Position numbers and translations under genes: made by a program
Source of the DNA: Aquibacillus saliphilus
Lineage (GTDB): Bacteria > Bacillota > Bacilli > Bacillales > Amphibacillaceae
Direction: 5' to 3'
Length of the DNA stretch: 64,000 bases
Assembly: GCF_020404745.1 (NCBI RefSeq)
Contig: NZ_JAIZAP010000008.1
Coordinates: forward strand, 124,001-188,000
The notes under the pieces: model-generated
What the model saw: only the letters and a program-made list of their open reading frames with translations
Told to the model about the DNA's origin: nothing
The model's database searches: none
Shown: piece by piece, positions 1 to 7,595 of the stretch
Layout: each line of letters opens with the position of its first letter
Numbering within the stretch: the stretch's first letter is position 1

Positions 1-1137
1 ATGATAATGGCAAAGCAAAGTGCGGAGCTTAAGTATTGTCAAGTAGATCCCAAAGAAGATCTAGCTTTATTACAGTATACTGGCGGAACAACAGGTTTTC
101 CAAAAGGTGTAATGTTGACGCATTATAATTTAGTGTCAAATGTGCAAATGTGTAGCAACTGGCTTGATGAAGAAAGAGAGACACAGGATACTGTATTAGG
201 TGTTCTTCCCTTTTTTCACGTTTATGGTATGACTACGGTAATGAATTATTCGGTTTATACTGGTTCAAAGATGGTACTCATTCCTAAGTTTGATGTTGAG
301 GATGTATTAAAGACAATTGAAAAGCAACGCCCAACCATTTTTCCAGGTGCACCAACTATTTATATAGCTTTATTAAACCATCCTAAACTTAAGCAATATG
401 ACTTATCCTCGATTGAGTCATGTATAAGTGGATCTGCACCGCTACCAAGTGAGATTCAGGAGCAATTCGAGCGTGAAACTGGTGGTCGATTAATAGAAGG
501 CTATGGATTAACAGAGTCTTCACCTGTTACACATGCAAATTTCTTAGCAACTGGTTTAGTTCATGGTGGTATTGGTGTGCCATGGCCTGATACTGATGCC
601 AAAATAATTGGTACGGGATTGGACGATGAAGTAAAACAAGGAGATATTGGGGAAATTGCTGTTAAAGGTCCTCAAATAATGAGAGGGTATTGGAATAATA
701 GTGAAGAGACTGAGCAAGTACTTAAAGATGGTTGGTTATTAACGGGTGATATTGGTTATATGGATGAAAATGGCTGTTTTTATGTAATTGATAGAAAAAA
801 GGATATGATTATTGCTGGTGGATACAATATTTATCCTCGAGAAGTGGAAGATGTCTTATATGAACATGAAGGAATTCAAGAAACTGTAGTGGCAGGTATT
901 CCTGATCCTTATAGAGGTGAGACAGTCAAAGCTTACATCGTTTTAAAAGAGGGTCAACATGTAGACGAGAAATCTTTAGATGAATTTTGCAGGGAAAGAA
1001 TGGCTGTTTATAAAGTTCCTAAGATTTATGAATTTAGAGAAGAATTGCCAAAAACAGCTGTCGGTAAAATTTTGAGAAGAAAATTAGTTGAAGATGAAAG
1101 AAAAAAATTGAATGATGTAGACGATGTTTCTGTTTAG
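1..1137 (+). CDS. lcfA: Long-chain acyl-CoA ligase, 3' part (5' end outside window)
   Basis: This is the C-terminal ~378 residues of an AMP-forming fatty acyl-CoA synthetase, which activates fatty acids with ATP and CoA for beta-oxidation. The P-loop-like motif YTGGTTGFPKGVMLTH lies near residues 26-41, YGLTESSP near 168, the hinge/A10 segment RKKDMIIAGGYNIYPREVE near 264, and the catalytic lysine segment PKTAVGKILRR near 350. Full-length relatives are about 560 residues, so roughly 180 N-terminal residues lie upstream of position 1. The ATG at position 1 is internal and not the real start. The gene is followed by fadR and etfBA as in the B. subtilis lcfA operon. Identity as an acyl-CoA ligase is sure; the precise chain-length preference is inferred from synteny. 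Confidence 0.93.
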   Translation: MIMAKQSAELKYCQVDPKEDLALLQYTGGTTGFPKGVMLTHYNLVSNVQMCSNWLDEERETQDTVLGVLPFFHVYGMTTVMNYSVYTGSKMVLIPKFDVEDVLKTIEKQRPTIFPGAPTIYIALLNHPKLKQYDLSSIESCISGSAPLPSEIQEQFERETGGRLIEGYGLTESSPVTHANFLATGLVHGGIGVPWPDTDAKIIGTGLDDEVKQGDIGEIAVKGPQIMRGYWNNSEETEQVLKDGWLLTGDIGYMDENGCFYVIDRKKDMIIAGGYNIYPREVEDVLYEHEGIQETVVAGIPDPYRGETVKAYIVLKEGQHVDEKSLDEFCRERMAVYKVPKIYEFREELPKTAVGKILRRKLVEDERKKLNDVDDVSV

Positions 1138-1176
1138 AACTATTTCCTATTGGATAATTAGGACGGGTTAAACCTA

Positions 1177-1205
1177 TTGACAAAATAGAATAATGGTTGT
1201 ACGAT
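1177..1205 (+). promoter_or_regulatory. Sigma-A promoter of fadR, overlapped by operator
   Basis: TTGACA at 1177-1182 and TACGAT at 1200-1205 are separated by 17 bp. The -10 element lies inside the left arm of the palindromic FadR operator, so repressor binding would block RNA polymerase. This would start a fadR-etfB-etfA transcript separate from lcfA. Confidence 0.55.
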
Positions 1206-1238
1206 AAATATGAATGAATAGTCATTCATATTTATCGT
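1201..1238. promoter_or_regulatory. FadR operator palindrome
   Basis: A near-perfect palindrome spans 1201-1238, with 17-bp arms and a 4-base centre ATAG. Its core TGAATGAATAGTCATTCA (1211-1228) matches the known Bacillus FadR consensus TGAATGANTANTCATTCA. It sits just upstream of fadR, which implies autoregulation and acyl-CoA-responsive control of the downstream etf genes. Confidence 0.88.
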
Positions 1239-1256
1239 TAGTTAGGAGCATCAGGA

Positions 1257-1838
1257 ATGAAAAATAGCAAACCGAAATTCAAACAAATTATAGACGCAGC
1301 AGTTATTGTTATTGCAGAAAATGGCTATCATGCTTCTCAAGTATCAAAAATTGCAAAAACTGCGGGTGTAGCAGACGGGACGATTTATCTTTATTTTAAA
1401 AATAAAGAAGATATTCTTGTATCTGTTTTTCAGGAAAAAATGGGCCAATTCATAGAAAAGACAGAACACGAAATTAATTTAAAACAAAATGCTGAAGAGA
1501 AGCTGAAGACATTAATTCTGATGCACTTCAAACAACTTTCAGAAGATCATGATTTAGCAATCGTAACTCAACTAGAACTGAGGCAATCGAATAAGGAACT
1601 TAGGCTAAAGATTAACGATGTGTTGAAGCGTTATCTCGTTATTATTGATCGTATTGTTGAAGAGGGGATGAACGAAGGACTCTTTCAACCGAAAATGAAC
1701 ATTCGTTTAGTCCGGCATATGATTTTTGGAACGCTTGACGAAACGGTTACCAATTGGGTAATGAAAGAGCAAAAGTATCGACTCGAGGATCAAGTTAATG
1801 ACGTTCACGAATTATTAATCAATGGATTGTCCAGATGA
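1257..1838 (+). CDS. fadR: TetR-family fatty-acid degradation regulator FadR
   Basis: The protein has 193 residues. The N-terminal TetR helix-turn-helix spans about residues 8-55 and includes the recognition region DGTIYLYFKNKEDIL. The rest is a ligand-binding domain expected to sense long-chain acyl-CoA. In Bacillus, FadR represses beta-oxidation genes and is released by acyl-CoA. The operator immediately upstream and the position between lcfA and etfBA support the assignment. The start ATG at 1257 is preceded by TTAGGAG. In B. subtilis fadB (enoyl-CoA hydratase) follows; here the next gene is etfB, so fadB has been lost or lies elsewhere. Confidence 0.92.
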   Translation: MKNSKPKFKQIIDAAVIVIAENGYHASQVSKIAKTAGVADGTIYLYFKNKEDILVSVFQEKMGQFIEKTEHEINLKQNAEEKLKTLILMHFKQLSEDHDLAIVTQLELRQSNKELRLKINDVLKRYLVIIDRIVEEGMNEGLFQPKMNIRLVRHMIFGTLDETVTNWVMKEQKYRLEDQVNDVHELLINGLSR

Positions 1839-1925
1839 TTGATAACTCCTGATTAATTTGTTATCTCCTCAGGCAATTTTCTCTAATTAATACTTTTAAA
1901 TTTAAAGAAAGGGGATGGATAGAAA

Positions 1926-2699
1926 ATGAATATCTTCGTACTCATGAAAAGCACATTTGATACGGAAGAAAAAATAGTAGTGAAAGATGGAAGGATTGAT
2001 GATGATGGTGCTGAATTCATCATCAATCCATATGATGAATATGCAATTGAAGAGGCCATTAATCAACGCGATACAAACGGTGGCGAGGTTACTGTTGTAA
2101 CTGTAGGTAATGGTGATTCTGAAAAGCAGCTGAGAACAGCCCTTGCTATGGGGGCGGATAAGGCTGTATTAATTAATACAGAAGAAGATTTGGAGCAAGG
2201 TGATCAATTTTCAACTGTGAAAATACTAGAGGCTTACTTTGAAAGTAAAGAAATTGACTTAATTTTAGCAGGAAACGTGGCAATTGATGAGGCAAGCGGT
2301 CAAGTTGGACCTAGATTAGCGGAAAGATTAACTATTCCTTATGTAACTACCATTACAGCTTTAACTATTGATGGAGATAAAGTTTCAATAGAGAGGGATG
2401 TAGAGGGCGATACCGAAATGGTTGAGTCGACACTACCTTTACTAGTTACTTGTCAACAAGGTTTAAATGAACCGCGCTATCCATCTTTACCTGGCATAAT
2501 GAAAGCAAAGAAAAAACCATTAGAAGAATTAGAACTCGATGATTTGGATTTAGATGAAGAAGACGTGGAGATGAAAACAAAAACGATTGAAATCTTTCTT
2601 CCACCAGAACGTGAATCAGGGAAGGTCTTAGAAGGGGACATAGATAATCAAGTTAAAGAACTAGTAACTTTATTAAAAACTGAAGCAAAAGTATTATAG
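1926..2699 (+). CDS. etfB: Electron transfer flavoprotein beta subunit
   Basis: The 257-residue ETF beta subunit binds AMP and pairs with EtfA to accept electrons from acyl-CoA dehydrogenases. The N-terminus is MNIFVLMKSTFDTEE, and the conserved region LAGNVAIDEASGQVGPRLAE near residues 116-135 is the family signature. The start ATG follows AAAGGGGATGG. It lies 16 bp upstream of etfA and about 90 bp after fadR. A weak dyad (GATAAC...GTTATC) in the gap before it may be a processing or attenuation hairpin. Confidence 0.95.
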   Translation: MNIFVLMKSTFDTEEKIVVKDGRIDDDGAEFIINPYDEYAIEEAINQRDTNGGEVTVVTVGNGDSEKQLRTALAMGADKAVLINTEEDLEQGDQFSTVKILEAYFESKEIDLILAGNVAIDEASGQVGPRLAERLTIPYVTTITALTIDGDKVSIERDVEGDTEMVESTLPLLVTCQQGLNEPRYPSLPGIMKAKKKPLEELELDDLDLDEEDVEMKTKTIEIFLPPERESGKVLEGDIDNQVKELVTLLKTEAKVL

Positions 2700-2714
2700 A
2701 AAGGAGAGACTTCA

Positions 2715-3695
2715 ATGAGTAGAAAAGTGTTAGTTATAGGTGAAGTACGTGACAATGTATTACGTAATGTGACCTTTGAGGCTATTGCGGCAGCTAAAAC
2801 GATAAGTGAGGGAGGGGAACTTGTCGGGGTTATATGTGGAGACGGTGAACTCGAACAATTAGGCAATGAAATGGTTCACTATGGTTCAAATCGTGTAATA
2901 ACTGTTCAAAACGAAAAACTGAAAGCGTATTCTTCAGAAGGCTATGCACAGGCAGTACTTCAAGTGATAAATGAGGAATCTCCAGATGCAATTATGATGG
3001 GACATACCGCTATTGGAAAAGATTTGACACCAAAGCTTGCTAGTAGACTAGAAATCGGGTTAATATCTGACGCCACTGAAGTAGAAGTAGTTGGCGGAAA
3101 TATAGTATTTACTCGACCTATTTATTCTGGTAAAGCATTTGAGAAAAAGATGGTAACAGAAGGTATTATTTTTGCAACAATTCGGCCAAATAACATAGTT
3201 CCTTTAGAACGAGACGAATCTAAACAAGGCAATGTTTCTACATCACAAGTTGAGATTTCGGATTTAAGAACAGTAATTAAAGATGTTGTTAGAAAGACAA
3301 CTGAAGGAGTCGATTTGTCCGAAGCAAAAGTAGTTGTAGCTGGTGGGCGTGGCGTCAAGAGTGATGAAGGCTTTAAACCTTTGTATGAACTGGCAGAGGC
3401 GTTAGGAGGGGCTGTTGGAGCTTCTCGTGGAGCTTGTGATGCCGACTATTGTGATTATTCCTTACAAATAGGTCAAACAGGGAAAGTGGTTACCCCAGAT
3501 TTGTATATCGCCTGTGGTATTTCAGGGGCAATACAGCATTTGGCTGGGATGTCGAACTCTAAAGTCATTGTTGCTATTAATAAAGACCCAGAGGCAAATA
3601 TTTTCAATGTTGCAGATTATGGTATAGTCGGGGACCTATTTGAAGTTCTACCGAAATTAATTGATGAAATAAAGCAATTGAAAGTTAACGCATAA
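2715..3695 (+). CDS. etfA: Electron transfer flavoprotein alpha subunit
   Basis: The 326-residue ETF alpha subunit forms the heterodimer with EtfB that shuttles electrons from fatty-acid beta-oxidation to the respiratory chain. The C-terminal FAD-binding domain contains GRGVKSDEGF, the segment SLQIGQTGKVV, and ISGAIQHLAGM followed by AINKDPEANIF, the ETF alpha signature. RBS AAAGGAGAG precedes the ATG. It is the last gene of the unit and is followed by a strong terminator at 3721-3751. Confidence 0.96.
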   Translation: MSRKVLVIGEVRDNVLRNVTFEAIAAAKTISEGGELVGVICGDGELEQLGNEMVHYGSNRVITVQNEKLKAYSSEGYAQAVLQVINEESPDAIMMGHTAIGKDLTPKLASRLEIGLISDATEVEVVGGNIVFTRPIYSGKAFEKKMVTEGIIFATIRPNNIVPLERDESKQGNVSTSQVEISDLRTVIKDVVRKTTEGVDLSEAKVVVAGGRGVKSDEGFKPLYELAEALGGAVGASRGACDADYCDYSLQIGQTGKVVTPDLYIACGISGAIQHLAGMSNSKVIVAINKDPEANIFNVADYGIVGDLFEVLPKLIDEIKQLKVNA

Positions 3696-3720
3696 CAGAA
3701 ATATAAAAATAACATATATT

Positions 3721-3751
3721 ACTGCAACAGGATAATCCTGTTGCAGTTTTT
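3721..3751 (+). terminator. Intrinsic terminator after etfA
   Basis: Perfect 12-bp stem ACTGCAACAGGA / TCCTGTTGCAGT with a 3-base loop, followed by a T run (3747-3751). Confidence 0.9.
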
Positions 3752-3886
3752 AGCATATGGTTGTCAACAACTGAATGAATTAAGTTCATTAGGGAATAGA
3801 TATAGTAAAGCAAACTAGTAGCAATTTAACAAAACAGAATGATATACTTTTCATGAAATGAATGTAAATATGAGGAGGAATTATAA

Positions 3887-4201
3887 ATGGCGATTGTAGC
3901 CGGTACAGATCAAAACTTCAGCACAGAGACAAGTGAAGGTGTTGTATTAGCAGATTTTTGGGCACCATGGTGTGGACCTTGTAAAATGATTGCTCCAGTC
4001 CTTGAAGAAATTGACGGAGAAATGAACGATCAAGTGAAAATTGTGAAACTTGATGTTGATGAGAACCAAGAGACTGCAGGGAAATTTGGTGTAATGAGCA
4101 TCCCAACTCTTCTTTTATTTAAAGATGGAGAAGTTGTCGAGCAAGTTGTAGGTTTTCAACCAAAAGAAGCTTTGGTTGAACTAATTAACAAACACTCTTA
4201 A
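3887..4201 (+). CDS. trxA: Thioredoxin
   Basis: This is a 104-residue single-domain thioredoxin, a cytoplasmic general disulfide reductase that is recharged by thioredoxin reductase. The active site WCGPC occupies residues 28-32 in the context [14 protein letters not shown], and the conserved cis-proline motif SIPTLLLF follows near residue 73. Length and motifs are typical of TrxA. RBS GAGGAGG precedes ATG 3887. It is flanked by terminators on both sides, so it is probably monocistronic. Confidence 0.97.
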   Translation: MAIVAGTDQNFSTETSEGVVLADFWAPWCGPCKMIAPVLEEIDGEMNDQVKIVKLDVDENQETAGKFGVMSIPTLLLFKDGEVVEQVVGFQPKEALVELINKHS

Positions 4202-4224
4202 AAGACTTTTAATACTCTGCTTAA

Positions 4225-4268
4225 AACAATCCCTTGTTGCCAACTATGTAACAAGGGATTGTTGTTTG
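4225..4268 (+). terminator. Intrinsic terminator after trxA
   Basis: The hairpin has outer stem ACAATCCCTTGTT / AACAAGGGATTGT, then GTTT. It belongs to a recurring AATCCCTTG stem type seen at several loci in this window. Confidence 0.85.
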
Positions 4269-4306
4269 ATATGATAGTGTTACGTTAAATGATAGGGTGA
4301 ATGAAA

Positions 4307-6112
4307 ATGAACGATCTTATAAAAGAAAAATTAGCTGTTCTACCCGCTCAACCAGGTTGTTATTTGATGAAAGATAAACATCAAACAATCATTTATGTAG
4401 GGAAATCAAAATTGCTGAAAAATAGAGTACGCTCCTATTTTACTGGAGCAAATGATCAAAAAACCCAAAGGTTAGTTCAGGAGATTACAGATTTCGAATA
4501 TATAGTTACATCATCTGAAATTGAAGCATTAATTTTAGAAATGAATTTAATAAAAAAATATGATCCTAAGTACAATGTATTACTAAAGGATGACAAATCT
4601 TATCCTTATTTGAAAATCACATCTGAAGAGCATCCAAGATTAATTGTGACTAGAAAAGTTAAAAAAGATAAAGGTAAATACTTTGGTCCTTATCCTAATG
4701 TAATTGCAGCGAGAGAAACAAAAAAACTGCTAGATCGTTTATATCCATTGAGAAAATGTGATAAGATGCCTGACCGTGTCTGTTTATATTATCATATGAA
4801 TCAATGTCTTGGTCCTTGTGTTTATCCCGTTTCACAAGAGACAAATAAGGCGATCGTACAGAGCATCACTTCATTCTTAAGTGGTGGTCACCAAGAAATT
4901 AAAAAGGACTTGAAACAAAAAATGCTTTCCGCTTCTGAGGAATTAGATTTTGAACGAGCGAAAGAAATGCGTGATCAAATTCAACATATTGAATCAGTTA
5001 TGGATCAGCAAAAAATCACATTAAATGATCAAGTGAATCGTGATATATTTGGCTACTCTTACGATAAAGGATGGATGTGTGTACAAGTTTTCTTTATTAG
5101 ACAAGGTAAGTTAATGGAAAGAGATGTCTCTATTTTCCCATTCTTTGATGATGCTGAAGAAACTTTTCTAAGTTATATCGGCCGATTTTATTTACATCAA
5201 AATCATCCAAAACCAAAACAAATACTAGTCCCCGCTCCAACAGACAATGAATTGTTGAAAGAACTTTTAGAGGTGGACGTGCATATTCCATACCGCGGGA
5301 GAAAAAAAGAATTAGTAAAGTTAGCGGAAAAAAATGCGGAGATAGCACTACAGGAAAAATTTTCTTTAATCGAACGAGATGAAGAACGTACGATTAAAGC
5401 GGTAGAGCAATTAGGTGAAAAACTTCATATTGAAATACCTCACCGGATAGAGGCATTTGATAATTCTAATATCCAGGGAACAGATCCAGTCTCAGCAATG
5501 GTTGTATTTATCGATGGTAAACCGTTTAAAAAAGAATACAGAAAATATAAAATTAATGATGTAGAAGGTCCTGATGACTATGAAACAATGAGAGAGGTTG
5601 TTAGAAGGAGATATAAAAGAGTATTAAAAGAAAAAGCACCCTTACCTGATCTGATTGTTATTGATGGCGGAAAGGGACAAATGAATGCTGCTTTAGATGT
5701 CTTAGAAAACGAATTAGGATTAGATGTACCTCTGTGTGGACTTGCGAAAGATGACAAACATAGAACCAGTGAGCTATTATACGGTAGTCCACCAGTTGTA
5801 ATTAATTTAGATAGACAATCGCAAGAATTTTATTTGATACAACGTATTCAAGATGAAGTGCACCGGTTCGCAATTTCATTTCATAGACAGTTGAGAGGAA
5901 AAAGTGCATTTAAATCGGAACTAGATAATATACCTGGTGTCGGACAAAAAAGAAGAACATTATTATTAACTCACTTCAAGTCGTTAGCTGAGATTAAACT
6001 TGCTAAACTTGAAGAATTGACAAAATTGGGTGTACCAGAGCCTACTGCTATCGCAATATTAGAACATTTGAATGATAAAAAGGATAATCATGAAGAAACT
6101 AATCCCTCATAG
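4307..6112 (+). CDS. uvrC: Excinuclease ABC subunit C
   Basis: UvrC makes the two incisions of nucleotide excision repair in complex with UvrB. An N-terminal GIY-YIG nuclease domain begins at about residue 13 ([11 protein letters not shown], then IIYVGKSK). It is followed by a UVR domain near 200-235 ([12 protein letters not shown]), the RNase H-like C-terminal nuclease ([19 protein letters not shown]) and C-terminal helix-hairpin-helix motifs ([12 protein letters not shown]). I chose ATG 4307 ([10 protein letters not shown]) because it aligns with the B. subtilis start and leaves about 9 bases to AGGG. An in-frame ATG at 4301 is an alternative. The stop codon lies inside the terminator stem. 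Confidence 0.96.
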   Translation: MNDLIKEKLAVLPAQPGCYLMKDKHQTIIYVGKSKLLKNRVRSYFTGANDQKTQRLVQEITDFEYIVTSSEIEALILEMNLIKKYDPKYNVLLKDDKSYPYLKITSEEHPRLIVTRKVKKDKGKYFGPYPNVIAARETKKLLDRLYPLRKCDKMPDRVCLYYHMNQCLGPCVYPVSQETNKAIVQSITSFLSGGHQEIKKDLKQKMLSASEELDFERAKEMRDQIQHIESVMDQQKITLNDQVNRDIFGYSYDKGWMCVQVFFIRQGKLMERDVSIFPFFDDAEETFLSYIGRFYLHQNHPKPKQILVPAPTDNELLKELLEVDVHIPYRGRKKELVKLAEKNAEIALQEKFSLIERDEERTIKAVEQLGEKLHIEIPHRIEAFDNSNIQGTDPVSAMVVFIDGKPFKKEYRKYKINDVEGPDDYETMREVVRRRYKRVLKEKAPLPDLIVIDGGKGQMNAALDVLENELGLDVPLCGLAKDDKHRTSELLYGSPPVVINLDRQSQEFYLIQRIQDEVHRFAISFHRQLRGKSAFKSELDNIPGVGQKRRTLLLTHFKSLAEIKLAKLEELTKLGVPEPTAIAILEHLNDKKDNHEETNPS

Positions 6113-6141
6113 TTTAATTCACTATGAGGGATTAGTTGTTT
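6097..6141. terminator. Terminator overlapping the uvrC stop, probably bidirectional
   Basis: A perfect 17-bp stem (6097-6113 with 6121-6137) and a 7-base loop are followed by GTTT. The uvrC stop TAG (6110-6112) is within the left arm. The gene beyond (yslB) is convergent, so the hairpin may serve both strands. Confidence 0.85.
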
Positions 6142-6228
6142 GAACTAGGAAATTGTGAAAGGTTTTGCGCTGTGGTCATCAAAGTATAAGTCCAACTTGC
6201 TCGTAACTATCATAGTAGAATTTATTGA

Positions 6229-6663
6229 TTATTTCGTGTACATCACATTAAACTGAGTTAGTTGCTTCTTTTTATTACTTTCCTCAACACATTCGCACGG
6301 ACAATCCTTTATTAATTGAATTGATTCAGCTAAAAAACCAGCCTCAAGACGGTAATCTATAGTGATATCCAATTGGCTCCGTTTGGATATAGCGTCTCCA
6401 GTTAATTCGAAGATAAGCTCTCGTCTTTTTTCTTTTAATAGGATTAAATTCCCCCAGCCAGTTTTAACGAAAAAATTTTTTAAATCATCAATAGTTTGTA
6501 CTTTGACATTCCTAGCAAGATTTTTCCCCATTACATAAAGTATTGAATTTGCATCCCTTCCCAATAAATCAGGTAAGCAAACATAACGAAGTAGATCATA
6601 GCCGGAACCAGATGTATGTATATGATTTAAAAGTTCATTTGTATTTTTTTGATTAATTTCCAT
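6229..6663 (-). CDS. yslB: DUF2507-family protein YslB
   Basis: The 144-residue soluble protein resembles B. subtilis YslB (DUF2507) in sequence character and position: it sits between uvrC and sdhC and is read on the opposite strand. Visible features are an LxxLGRDANSILYVMGKNLAR segment near residue 32 and a C-terminal CPCECVEES with closely spaced cysteines. The V4R-like fold of this family suggests a small-molecule or protein-interaction role, but no function is established. Its promoter must lie in the yslB-sdhC divergent region. Confidence 0.8.
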   Translation of the reverse strand: MEINQKNTNELLNHIHTSGSGYDLLRYVCLPDLLGRDANSILYVMGKNLARNVKVQTIDDLKNFFVKTGWGNLILLKEKRRELIFELTGDAISKRSQLDITIDYRLEAGFLAESIQLIKDCPCECVEESNKKKQLTQFNVMYTK

Positions 6664-6774
6664 CTAATTCACTTTCCCTTCTATAGATTATTATCACCCG
6701 AAATTTAATAGTTTGCAAGTCACCTTTGTATTGGATTTTGTCTTTTAGTTGGCACAATAAGGCAAGTAGTTTTC

Positions 6775-6803
6775 TTGACGCTTACACTCGATAGAAGTAC
6801 AAT
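6775..6803 (+). promoter_or_regulatory. Sigma-A promoter of sdhCAB
   Basis: TTGACG (6775-6780), a 17-bp spacer and TACAAT (6798-6803) predict a start near 6810 and a leader of about 130 nt before sdhC. Confidence 0.65.
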
Positions 6804-6816
6804 AGTTGTGTCACAA

Positions 6817-6894
6817 AATATACATTTTTCCTTGCAATCGGTTAATAGCGAATAACAGAAAATAAAGCGCTTTATGTATGAAAAAATGTATATT
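6817..6894 (+). promoter_or_regulatory. sdh leader stem-loop enclosing a cre-like palindrome
   Basis: AATATACATTTTT (6817-6829) pairs perfectly with AAAAATGTATATT (6882-6894), forming a 13-bp stem close to the predicted 5' end. The loop contains the 14-bp palindrome ATAAAGCGCTTTAT (6862-6875), which resembles the CcpA cre core. It does not cover the sdhC ribosome-binding site at about 6926-6932. Confidence 0.5.
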
Positions 6895-6938
6895 CTATCA
6901 GTACTAATAGAATAAGTTTAATGTTGAGGGGGGTACAC

Positions 6939-7559
6939 ATGACAGAGAATCGGGAGTTTTTTTATCGTAGGTTACATTCACTACTTGGGGTTGTTCCAAT
7001 TGGTATTTTCCTTATTCAGCACTTAGTGGTTAATCACTTTGCTGTGTACGGAGAAGAAAGCTTTAACAAGGCAGCAGGATTTATGCATGATTTACCATTT
7101 CGAATTTTGCTAGAGACTTTTATTATTTTTCTTCCCATTTTATTCCACGCTATTCTAGGAGTCTATATTGTTTTTGTAGCTAGAAATAATACAAGACGCT
7201 ATGGTTTCTTTAGGAATTGGATGTTCTATATCCAAAGAATAACAGGAATTATAACATTAATCTTTATTGTATGGCACGTATGGGAAACTAGAGTTGCTAT
7301 TGGACTGGGTAATGCAGAACTTGATTACAGCTTAATGGAAGGCATCCTATCTAGTACATTTATGTTCTGGTTTTACATAGTAGGTGTCGTGTCAACAACA
7401 TTTCATTTTGCCAACGGACTATGGAGTTTTCTTGTGTCTTGGGGCATTACTGTTACACCAAAATCTCAGAAAATTGCAACATACGCTACACTTTTCGTTT
7501 TTATCGCAGTAACTTATATCGGTGTAAGATCGTTAATTAAATTCGCGTATGGCATATAA
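6939..7559 (+). CDS. sdhC: Succinate dehydrogenase cytochrome b558 subunit
   Basis: This membrane anchor of respiratory complex II carries haem b and the menaquinone site. The 206-residue protein has five hydrophobic segments and membrane-embedded histidines (IQHLVVNHF near 22-30, LFHAILG near 68, VWHVWETR near 113, TFHFANGLW near 155), as in the B. subtilis single-subunit anchor. The ATG at 6939 follows GAGGGGGGT at good spacing. An in-frame upstream ATG at 6921 precedes that RBS and is unlikely to be used. It is the first gene of sdhCAB. Confidence 0.95.
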   Translation: MTENREFFYRRLHSLLGVVPIGIFLIQHLVVNHFAVYGEESFNKAAGFMHDLPFRILLETFIIFLPILFHAILGVYIVFVARNNTRRYGFFRNWMFYIQRITGIITLIFIVWHVWETRVAIGLGNAELDYSLMEGILSSTFMFWFYIVGVVSTTFHFANGLWSFLVSWGITVTPKSQKIATYATLFVFIAVTYIGVRSLIKFAYGI

Positions 7560-7595
7560 ATTAATAGACAGTAAAACTAGGGGAGTGAACTAAGA

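Noticed and set aside
48-1225. Minus-strand frames inside the larger genes, such as those opposite lcfA, sdhB, clpX and spoVID
   Set aside because: They lack RBS and family features and lie wholly over well-supported genes.
3770-3795. Second FadR-like dyad (TGAATGAATTAAGTTCATTA) between etfA and trxA
   Set aside because: The arms are only six bases with different spacing from the FadR consensus, and it lies downstream of the operon's terminator.
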